Under the pieces are notes generated by a model. It ran no database searches and was not told the origin of the DNA. It worked only from the letters and a program-made list of their open reading frames with translations. This document shows positions 34,368 to 44,489 of a stretch of DNA of 64,000 bases, one piece after another. Positions within the stretch are counted from its first letter, which is position 1, and each line of letters starts with the position of its first letter. This stretch comes from Botryosphaeria dothidea (Eukaryota > Ascomycota > Dothideomycetes > Botryosphaeriales > Botryosphaeriaceae): the NCBI GenBank assembly GCA_011503125.2, contig WWBZ02000040.1, positions 2,666,001 to 2,730,000 of the forward strand, written 5' to 3'. A program made the position numbers and the translations under genes.

Positions 34368-37300
34368 TAGGTGGATATGATGCGAGGATGTCGTTGTGCA
34401 AGTACATAAAGGGGGAAGGGATAGTGGCAACTTTTTGGAAGCATTTTTGCGGTACGAAGCATTCTGCACAGAGGTTTGTTTGGTGCCATTCAAAAAGCTT
34501 GGTTAATCGCGTCTGCTGCGACTGCGTAGCGAGTCTGCGGTTGAGAATCGTGTAAGTGTTGTGCTCGAGCAAGTATTGTGAATTGGAAGAGGTATATAAA
34601 CGAACAAAACCAATATAAGTTGTCCAGCACGTTCTCATTTCGGCATCGTGCACCGTCCTTCTGTTTTACTTTTATCACGAAATCACTTTGCTTTTCTTGC
34701 TGCTGTGCAAGCGCCTATATGTTCTTGTCTGATATGCTGTCTCAAAACTGCAGGTGCTATATGCTAAATGCCACGAGCCCAATGAGATGAGGTGATTCAG
34801 ACGCAGCGAGATGCCAGGGGTTCTGACGACTTGTAAGACAGAACGAATGTAATCGCTCGACAGGCGCATGCTGCTACCGTCTCGCTCAGACTGAGATACA
34901 ATTTTTCGGTGCGTCCACACATGTATTTCTTTCGCCTGACATATTTCAGAAAGGAACTTGCAGAGTTATATGAACGACTTATTTGGGCAATGTGCTCTAG
35001 ATCATTTATTGCGGTCGTTCAAATATTGCTCGATGCTACTCTCATGACACTAATCACAAGATTTGGTGGTGGTGGCATAGCGGAAGATCGGATAGCGATC
35101 AAGATGACGACAGTCTGACTTCGTGATGCCCTTGATCTTCGGCCCCCTTGCTGACCCTGTGTGGCGATGCGGGAATGCAACAGGGAGTTATGAAGACAGG
35201 AGGCGAGGTGAGGTGGTGGAGCGATTAGGAAATTTTCAAGAGTATTAAGGGTCGAAACGCAAGAATGGCATCGCGGGGTAGGACGCTTCTTTGACGTCAG
35301 GGTGCTTCGATATGTGTGATCCCGGGAGTGGAGGATCGGGCGATAAGCTTATGGCATGAGATCAAAGAGGGTTATTGTAGTCTCGTGTGCTTAAATTTGG
35401 TTTGTCCTCATCACATTCACATGGCTGGTGAAAAGGTGCAAGCCGTAGCAGTCATTGTGTTTCCGAGTCTAAACGGAGGCTCACTTTTGTCAAAGAGAAA
35501 GGGAACACGATGTTCGGGCGACTGTGACACGCACGTCTTGCAACAAGAGGGTATATCGGTGCGTGCAGGGATTTTGGAGAGATCTACTCCACACATTTGA
35601 TTTTCCCAAGCCACCACGACGCGAGATGCACGACACAAATCTTTGCTTCTAGAGCCAATCAATTCAGCCGCAGAAAGAGCAACGAGGTAACATCCGATGA
35701 CCATGTGCGCACTCTTCTGGGAAAGAAGAAATGCAGTTCCAATGTCCCGTAATCTTGAGCTCCATAAGCAGACCACAGACTACTTCCACCTGTTAGCGCA
35801 CCGCAAGTCCACTTCGACTTCCCCAAAGCACCTGGAAGGGCGTCAAAAATCGAGGGTCCCAAGAAAGTGTAATGAGAGCGGACCCTCCAGCAAGTCCAGC
35901 TGGGAGATCAACGTGCACATGAGCCAGGAACATCCTCGCGTCACACTACTATCCCTACAGTATCTCGTCCAAAGCTGGGCCGGGGCAAGGACGGGTCGAA
36001 GCAACCTTCTACTATTAGCAGCCGAGAAAAAAAAGATTGGGCTCAGCTGCGCGCGTTTTCAGCATCACACCATGCCGCGACCGATCGGTCTCTACAGAGA
36101 CAGCATCCCAACAAACGCGCAAGCGTATCCAACTAAGCTCTGCACACCACACATCTTCCATGCAAAGACGGTTCCAGGACCGGGGGAAACCCCGGGGTAT
36201 AATCCATTCTCCAAGCTTGGCAGCCTGCTCCGAACGGTCGTTTCCGCGAAGGCGGCCGTGGGCGCCAAATGATAAAAAACAATTTCCAAGGAAATAATAA
36301 CGGGCTACTTTGGACCAACTTGAACCGGCCCGGTAGCCGACGTCGGTTAGCAGATACATGGGTTTGGGAGGAACCAGGGCCGGATTGTCGCAAGCAGCTG
36401 AAAGAAGGGCCCCTGGTTCAAGCCATGATTGGCAGACACAGTTGCCGACGCGCACGTATGCAGGTACGGGGATCGTTATCACACCCACCATGACGCGTTG
36501 CGATAGAAAGCTTGCTTTGCATACCAAAGAGCAGTTCAGAGTGGGGATGGGAAAACGGATACAGCTTGGCTGGGATGTCTTACTTTCTTGCCTCACGCGA
36601 TGTTGAATCAGTCTCAGCTGGCGAGAGAGCATTGCGATAAGGCACATGGTAACGGTCGCCAGGTGCCAAGCGCCGGCTGTTGGGTATGGGTTGGGTGATG
36701 TTTGGTTGTTGGCTGATTCGCTTATGATATGGCGCAGCGCCTATCATCAAGCCACCGCGTTTCAGTTGCGCTGGACTGGGGTAAAGTCAAGGTTTTTTTG
36801 ATTGTGGCTGGAAAGCTGTTCGAGACGATAAGCCGTGGAGCCTCAGCACGTTTTGGCGGAGGAATTTTGTTAGCGAAACGGAAAAATGGCAAAATGATGG
36901 TCCATGATTTCGGCTGGGGTTTGATGGTTTGTTGGTGTAGACGCAAGCAGGAACAACAGCTGAAAAGAGTGATCGGCTAAAGGTGCGAGGACGCCGTTCT
37001 GTTGAATGCGGCGGCGTTGAGCGCCACAGTAGTTGTAGATTTTCCATGAAGAGACGAAATCGGAGAAAGGAAGGGAGGAGCTGTGCGTAGCACAATGGCA
37101 GCAGTGGGTCACCATTTTCAACCATCTGCTGGAATTTCCCGCAGAGGGCGAGGGATGGAGAGAATGGCATGGAATCGCGTGGGTTCATGTGGTCTTCCGC
37201 ATCTCCTCATTTGCGATTGCATATCCACCATACCATGAATGGACAGTGCAGCCGCCCAGCGGCTGCTTCTGTCGCCCAGGATGGATGGCCTTTTTGACGT

Positions 37301-39211
37301 ATTGTCAGATGGTTCGCTCATACGACGCATCCATAAGGAGCGGCTGTTAATTGTATAGGTTTCCAGGATTACCAAGGCTCTAGTGTTGTTGCACAGGGCA
37401 ATAAAAAGCCGAGACAATCAGAAGCACCACAGGCCAAATGGCCCAAGTCATGGCACAGCTGGGTGGGATAATAGCAAGGATCGAAGATGCCATAATACCT
37501 GACTCAGGTATCATGATGGACGGTCGGCTGTTGCTCATGATCGGTCAACTAGCGATCGGCGTTGATGATGACAATGAGGTTGATCCGCCACACAAGCGGT
37601 AACCACTCCCGTCGTGGTGCAACGCTCCAAACATGTCGCCCGTCGCACGACGCGGGCGTCACATTTTACGCGCTGTGCCCTTGGTCCTCTTCGCCGGAAC
37701 AAGAACCAGAGCGTGCGGGGACAGCAGTGCTGGCAGTCAATGGCGGCCATTGGGCCGTCAGCTGTCCATGTCCACTTCTCCGTCCGCATCCTCAATGGCG
37801 GGTGACCGGTGATGGGTTGTGCGGCGCAGTAAGTGGCTGGTATGATACAACAAAACCGGGCGTCCATTCACACACACCCATGCAATGCTCCATGTGGATG
37901 ATCGCGTACACGATGTACACAGGAGGCGGAACGAAGGGATGAAGTACACGAGAAAAAATCGCCGGTGGCGGGAAGCACAGGCTACGGGAACGTGGGAACG
38001 GCCGCCGCGCCGTTGCTTTCTCTGGCGTGAGGGGAGCCGCGTCGACGCGGTGTCGCGCCGTCGTGACGCGCTTCTCCTCTGCTTCCTCGTTTTCGCCGCG
38101 GCATCGATTGCAGACTCCATTATCGCCGCGCGCGTCGCTGGCACTCCTTCGCTGGTGCCATTTCTGTCTGCCGCGTGCGACGAATAGGGCATTGCAGAGA
38201 GACTACCGATTGCCGCTGCACTCAATTGCTCGTCGAAGGTGCTGAGACCGATGCGGGCGAGAAACGGCGTTGGACCAATACACCGTGCCGCGTGCCTTGC
38301 TCCAGGGCGATCCCAGGTTTCGCAGGCGGACCAACGCACGAAAGAGGTGGTGTGGTTCGAATGGCATCCCTGTCCTTGGAGCTGGCTGCCGAAGCTGGCA
38401 GCGATAGCAGCGAAACGGCGGCTTCGCCGATAGCTTGTTGGAATGAAGAAGAAAGCTTGGTCGGGCGTCCCTCGAAGCATTCTCCCCGGACATTCTGCCA
38501 GCTTCGACGTGTCGTTCCGCTATCGTCGCGCGTCATGGCTGAGATGGCTGGCGGTGGCTGGAAGGCAGGCTTGTTGGCTGGCACGCCGCCTAAGTGACGG
38601 CGGTGGCTGGGCGGCTGGCTGGCCTGGGCTTTGCCTGTTCCTTATCTACAGCATCCGTGCGCCGGCGCCATGGCCGCTGATAGGCCCCGCCGCTGCTTAC
38701 GGACCCCAGCGCGGCCTGACTCGCCGGCGCGGGACACCGGGCGCTAGTGAATCAGCGATCAATGCGGGCAGGGATGCTCATCAAGATTCGTGGAGTGTTT
38801 CATTGCACCAAGTGCTCAACTGGAAGTTGCTCCGCCTTTTGCGACCCTGTGCGACACGTAGCCGTCCGTGGGCGTGGCAGGTCACAGCAAATCATGGCAC
38901 CATCAGTCGGTAGAGGAAACCAGAGTGAGGTCAATGGTGACTCTTGTTGTTCAATGCCTGGGAAACTACGAACGAGAAAAGAGTCCACCAAATGTGACCT
39001 CCACGCTATGCTAGAGTTCAATTACAGTCCCTTGTTTTGATAGTCAAGATCTTCGCGCCTGCCATTATCATCCATCCCCCCGTGCCGTGCCAGTGATAAG
39101 TCATCCCGCCCTTAGACGTGACTCCATAAACCCATATCGGTCGTTACGAAAAGAAATGAAGGGAAAAGTCCAAAAAGCCAGCTGACATTGGACGTGCCGT
39201 GAGTCCAGTGC
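34368..39211. other. 4.8 kb gene-poor region
   Basis: No frame on either strand has family features or a sensible exon chain. The part at 37600-38750 is GC-rich with long overlapping chance frames (up to 240 codons) and a GGCTGG-rich stretch near 38540-38630. An unannotated non-coding RNA gene cannot be excluded. Confidence 0.4.
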
Positions 39212-39857
39212 TTAGGCGAGGGCGACGAAGATACCAGCAGCGAAGAGAGCTGCCATGGCGTTGTCGAGCTTGATGGCCGAGGCACCGCTAGAAGGAGCAG
39301 CCGTCGACGAGGCAGCGGCCGAGGTAGCAGAAGACTCGCTGGCAGTGGCGGAGCTCTCGACAGCACTAGACTCAGCAGCGGAGGTAGAGGCAGCCGGAGT
39401 AGTCGAGGCGCCACCGGACACACCAGAAGAGGGAGCCGCGGTCTCAGTGCCGGAAGCGGGAGCGGAACCAGTGCCAGTAGCGGGAGCAGAGCCAGTGCCA
39501 GTGGCAGGAGCAGAGCCGGTGCCGGTAGCAGGAGCAGAACCGGTGCCAGAGGGAGCGGGAGACTCAGGACCACCGGGGACGGACGAAGCGGGAGTGGTCT
39601 CGGGGGAAGAGGCGGTGGTACCAGGAACGACGGCGGTAGTGGTTCCGGGAGCAGCGCCGCAAGAGGCAGCGGTGACGGTGACGGTGACGGGGGCAGGGCA
39701 CTCATCACGAGGGATGAGGTCCTTCATGCCGTGAAGGTTGCCTGAGAAGATCTGGTGTTATCATTGGTGCTCGAAAGCGAAGTGAGGTGAGGCGCAACTT
39801 ACCAGCCGAAGCCATGGCGACCAGACCGAGAGAGAGGAAGATCTTGAGACCGAGCAT
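39212..39857 (-). CDS. small GPI-type cell-wall protein with 8-residue repeats
   Basis: Exon 1 is 39803-39857 and exon 2 is 39212-39741, separated by a 61-nt intron (GTAAGT donor, CTCAG acceptor), giving 194 residues. A classical signal peptide (LGLKIFLSLGLVAMASA) is followed by a short mature start with DECPAPVTVTVTAASCG. Then comes a Pro/Ser/Thr/Ala region with four copies of an 8-residue SAPATGTG-type unit, a Ser/Ala/Glu-rich part, and a C-terminal hydrophobic tail (NAMAALFAAGIFVALA) after small residues (SSGASA), as in GPI-anchor signals. Expected to be heavily O-mannosylated on the wall or membrane. No enzymatic domain. Confidence 0.82.
39456..39551 (-). repeat. four tandem 24-bp coding repeats
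   Basis: Four adjacent 24-bp units (39456, 39480, 39504, 39528) each code for eight residues of the SAPATGTG type. They differ at a few, mostly third-codon, positions. Such in-frame arrays in wall proteins readily change copy number. Confidence 0.85.
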
Positions 39858-41281
39858 CTTGTTGATTGTCGTAGTGATTTGATAAAGTCTATGCGCAAAG
39901 CAATTGGGATTGAGGCTGAGAAGCGAGATGTTCGTGGATCGATGTCTGTGGTGAGAGAGAGTGAGCAGGTTGACGGACCAGGTGGGGTGGTGAGCTTGGA
40001 GCTGGGGCGCTGCGCGCTGCGATGTAGATCAGGTGGAGCTCAAGGCGGGGATGCGATGAGGCTCAATTGAAACTGCAGCGCGAGCGCCAGGCCCAGGAAA
40101 GCGAGACGGGCTTACCTGACGCTTAGCGATGCCTTGCGAAGGTGTTCGGTGGAGGAGGAAGGGGGAGGACACTGGAGGGTAGGATGGCTTTTAAGAACAG
40201 CAGCGGGCGCTAAGCGAGCGCACGGGCCATTGGTGACCAGCAGGGCGGGCCGCGGCCGTGTGCCCTGCCCTTTTTGCGCCTTGGACGGGCTGCGCGCAGA
40301 TGCAGCCTGGTCTGAGTGGGTGTCCGCAGAAGCCTGGCCGCGCTCTTGTGCAACGCCTAAAGCTGAAACGCCCTGTGCGGCCGCCGCTGCAAATCGCCAT
40401 CCACTGCCGTACCTCTTGCAGCCCGCCATCATTTCCAATCTGCAGCTTGCAGGCATCTTGGAAAGCCCGCACTGAACCCCTCTGTGTTTGCTTTCTGCGC
40501 CGCCCCTGCTGTCGACAGTCAGAGGAACGAAGATTCACGCCCCTTTGCCGTCACTGTGCTCGGCGCAAGTGGCGATCTGGGCAATCCCATGGGCGCGCAT
40601 GACGGCACTTGTGCCTGCCTGGTATGCAGCGCTGCACCAGCACGTGAGAGGACATCATGTACTGCCCACTAATGAGCTGCTGTGACGGCGGCGTGCTCGG
40701 CAGTGCAACAACGTTCTTCGGGTCTGAGGCAAACATCAGCTGTCATGGCAACGGCAGCGCGCCGAGAATTGGCGATGCCGAACCCATTGGAAAATCCGAG
40801 AAGCAGTACTGCCATGCTGCGCAGCCATTCTAACTGCCTCGCCATTGAGCACTCTCACTCTCTCCCGGAAGTATCCCACGTTGAGTACGAAGACCTGATG
40901 CCATTGCCACCTGCACTCTGCGCTGCGTGATGTCGTGTAAACCCATGCCATTTGAGTTGCTCGTGACTCTCTTAGCTCCTCGCGAGGCCTGATCGCGACT
41001 TCCTCGCTGAGTGAATGCCACTCTCGACGGCGGCGGCGGCGGCGGACGCCCAATTTCCAGCTTCGCGCCTTCCTCGCTCACATCAAGCTTCAGCTGGTAT
41101 TTCAGTCGAGCTTCGTGTCTTCTTCCTCCTCTTCCTCTTCCTTTCTCTACCAGCTACAGCCCGTCGTTCTTCGTCTCCCTCAAGCTCGCTGATTTGCTTC
41201 AGTGCTTGGTGCTCCCGTCTCTTTCTGCCTTCCGGCTCTCTGTTCCCATTGCTCATCTCTGCCTCATTGACATCTCGCAAC
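39858..41281. other. intergenic between divergent wall-protein genes
   Basis: 1.4 kb containing the divergent promoters of two GPI-type protein genes. A (GGC)n-like run lies near 41029-41046 and pyrimidine-rich tracts at 41120-41180 precede the plus-strand ATG, as in many fungal promoters. Frames here are chance. Confidence 0.45.
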
Positions 41282-42842
41282 ATGCAGTTCCTCAAGCTTG
41301 CTGCGGCCTTGGCCGCTCTCGTGTCTGCAACTCTGGCTCTCGAGCATGGAAGTTGTAAGACTCACGAGCTGACTTTCCCGTCAGAGCTTGGTTGAGTGCT
41401 CACTGGATCGCAGATGTCTTGCTTGGTGGCATGGCTCTGGCCGAACGTCAGTGTAAGTCGATTTTCCCGAAGACGTCTCCAACTCACCTGCGCACGAGAT
41501 GCTGACCCTCACTGGAGATGAACCTGAATATACCACCAGCATCGTCATCGTCGATGTCATTCCGGCCATCACCACTTCTGTTGTCTTTTCCACCTACGAG
41601 GTTACTGTTACGAGCTGCCCTAGCACCGTTTCAAACTGCCCGACGCTGTCTGCCTCAGTCATCACCTCCTTCGTCCCGGTTTCCACCACTGTGTGCCCGG
41701 TTACTTTGACTTCATCCCACATCAGTGAAGTCACGACCTCCTGGACCTACTCTACGGAATACCCTACGGAATCTTCAATTTCTTTGCCTTCGGTACCCAC
41801 CTTCACTATACCCAGTGACACAGCTCTCCCGTGGGCGACTGACGCAAGCTCTTCGTCTTCAACCTTCACCCTGTTGCCGCCTTCGCCTACCTCGCCGATT
41901 GCTGGCACAACCTTCACCTCTTCAGTCACTTCTGCCCCTGACTTCACATCGATCTCGCTCTTTTGGCCTCCTGTTACTGCGTCCTTTGGCTTGCCTCCGA
42001 CCATCATTTCCACCCACTCGGATACCATCACCTTGGGAGGTCCTTCGACGCTGGCCACATCAACTACCACTTACACGCTGTCTGTTGTGTATTCCTCGGG
42101 CTTCACCACATACTACGCTCCGACCTCGGTGATTCCTCTTGCCTCCTCGGGACTCCCAGCGTCCGGCGTGTCACTCTCGGACTACACCACTTCCTATCCT
42201 TTATCTACGGCTCTTCCAGAATCGACTGATTACGCCACCTCCTCTCTCGATTCGGCGCTTCCGGAGTCGTCCTTCTATCCATTGACGTCGACGTCAATTC
42301 CTCTGGAGATCTCGAGCACCTTGGTAGTCAACTCTACTACCTGGCTCTCTAGCTTTTTTCCATCGATCACTGGCTCTTACTCTGATGCAACCACTGTACT
42401 TCCTACCGACGCATCCACCGCTCTGCCAGCTTCCAGCGGCTTAGATACGACTGAGGTGAGCTCGTACACCCCGGTGACGGTGATCACCATCGGCACCTTG
42501 ACATCTAGCGCTCTGATTCCAGAGACTGGTACTGGAGACAGTAGTGCCGCGCTTCCGGCCTCCACCGATGCTTCTTCTACCTCGACTTGGACGACTCCCA
42601 TCATTCCGCCTTATGTTCCCACAATCGGAAATGGCACGACGCTTTTGATAACTGTCACCAACTCCTTGGGTTCAACTGCCAGCTCCACTGCAGCGCCGGT
42701 CACCACTGGCTACGGCAATGTCAGCAGCGCTCTTCCTGTCCCGACGGCTCCGATGTCTATCTTTCAAGGAGTCGGCATCAAGCACACAGTGGAAGCCTCC
42801 GCTGTGACTATCATTCTTGCTCTTATGGCCGCTTTCCTCTAA
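41282..42842 (+). CDS. large Ser/Thr-rich GPI-type cell-wall protein
   Basis: Exon 1 is 41282-41354, exon 2 is 41414-41452 and exon 3 is 41518-42842, with introns of 59 and 65 nt (both GTAAG donors), giving 478 residues. The signal peptide is FLKLAAALAALVSATLAL. The mature protein starts with an Ala/Leu-rich stretch, then PEYTTSIVIVDVIPAITTS with VTSCPSTVSNCPT, a motif common in GPI-type fungal surface proteins. About 350 residues of Ser/Thr/Pro-rich, N-glycosylation-site-bearing sequence follow, ending in a hydrophobic C-terminus (VEASAVTIILALMAAFL) typical of a GPI signal. A structural or adhesin-like wall role is inferred. I chose the CTGGAG acceptor at 41517 because it alone keeps frame; another AG 21 nt earlier does not. 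Confidence 0.78.
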
Positions 42843-43624
42843 TTCTCTGGCCATTCACTCCTTTCGAGTATTTGCGGAATATGTGGGATCATGCGTCGGT
42901 ATCGTTTGACTGGCTGATAATTGTGCTTTGCTTTCTTCATGTCAACAATTTCTTGTCTCATGCATCATCGACGCACCACTCACCAACTGCATTTGTTGTT
43001 GCTTCCACTCTACATGCTCATATCATCCAACATCCAATGTATGCATCCAAAAGGTAGATTCTGATGTAGTACAAACCAAACAATGAGACTCGCATTACCA
43101 AATCTTTCTCTTTTGCCATGCTGAATTTGAATTTCTGGGGTTGCGCAAACGACACAACATAAAGGTGGCATGGACTGTTTCCGCAAGCTGTCGGCCGGTC
43201 GCATGGATGTACCGAGGTTGTCATTGATGCCGTGCTACGAATGATCTTATCGGAGAGGAGCAACAATGTTCGATTGGAGCCAATGTTGCAGCGATGCAGT
43301 AGCGAAATAGAGAAGAGAGAGTGGGAGGTAAGGTACATGAGTAGTGAAGACAAGCTTTTTACCACCCAATCACCCTAATGTCGCGAATACGAAGCAGCGA
43401 CGGGGATCGCGGTTGTGCGGATCGAAGATGCACCTGGCCAGCGGCGGCTCAAAGCTTCGGTCTCGTTCCGACCATGTGGGGAAAATGGTGAGAGAAAGCG
43501 ATGAGGAGGCTGGTGTTTCATCCCGCCATGCTTGACCCGCCTTTTTTCCTTTTCCTTCCGCTCTCGCTTCTACACATGAATGGGGACGCGGAAGTCCATT
43601 TTTAGCCTTGGATCTTTGGTGGAC

Positions 43625-43641
43625 CCTCTCTCTCTCTCTCA
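43625..43641. repeat. CT microsatellite
   Basis: A short run of CT dinucleotides in an intergenic region. Confidence 0.7.
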
Positions 43642-44210
43642 CCTGCTATGAGTTCCCCTGCATTTCTCAGAAAAGGCCCACCACTTCCCCGACACATGCT
43701 CAGACAATGCATGAGGTTGTTGCGACGGGCTGAGTTGGGGCCAATAGATTGCATGCTTAATTAAATCTTCGGCCTTAAATAAACGTCTTTTCAAAAGGTG
43801 CTGCTCTTCGTCTCTCATGATCATTCCAGCCTTCGCCTTTCCCTACCTCTCCTCACGCAACGATTTCTCTCGGGATTCAACGTATATGCGGCTGTGTTGC
43901 GCAACGGTGGTGCGAAGACGTGACTGCAGCTGGATTGCTGTCGGTTCCACTTTCTCAGCTTTCACGTCAGGGAAACAGGCGCATGCGCGACCTCAGGCTG
44001 TCGACAAGCTACCGTCAGCTGGGCGTTCCCAACAGAGGCTCGAGTCAATGGCAGAATTATGAGAACGAAGATGGCAGCTCCGCCGGGCCAAATGCTGTTG
44101 ACCGCTCAGCAGAAAACGTTCACAGAGATGGGGAATATCAGGGTTGATGAATTACTAGAGTTGAGATTTTACTTATTCATGTCTTCCGCTGGAACTGAGC
44201 GTCGAGCGGT

Positions 44211-44257
44211 GCTATCACTATAGCTCTGTTACCATACAGCGAGTGGTAAGTGATAGC
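44211..44257. repeat. inverted repeat / stem-loop candidate
   Basis: GCTATCACT at 44211-44219 is the exact reverse complement of AGTGATAGC at 44249-44257. An inner ACCA/TGGT pair sits at 44230-44233 and 44243-44246. It lies about 230 bp past the rvt stop codon, so it could fold in the rvt 3' UTR, or be chance. Confidence 0.5.
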
Positions 44258-44489
44258 TATCGTACACCTGCCAGTCTTATTTCTCCGCTTGTCCTCTCCT
44301 CGTCCTTTTTTCCCCTTTGTTCTCAGGAGCCAGTCCTGTTTCCCTCTCGTGTCAATTTCCTTTTTCTTGATGCTCACAAAGAGCTATTTGTGGTATCGTT
44401 CCCTTGATGCAAGTAAAAAACAAAAAAACGCCATATCGATGCTGATCACACGCTCTCGTCCCGCTCTCTCATCATTTCACCACCCTCTC

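Larger units (their letters stand above)
42843..44489. other. convergent intergenic region
   Basis: 3' flanks of the wall-protein gene and the rvt gene. Contains a (CT)n microsatellite near 43625-43641 and an inverted repeat at 44211-44257, listed separately. No gene supported. Confidence 0.45.

Noticed and set aside
36015..36647. 210-codon minus-strand frame
   Set aside because: Composition is Cys/Trp/Arg-rich and irregular, with no domain or homologue pattern, so it is most likely a chance frame.
37758..38597. Long overlapping open frames on both strands (up to 240 codons)
   Set aside because: The stretch is GC-rich, the frames overlap on opposite strands, and none has a domain, biased codon use or sensible exon joining.
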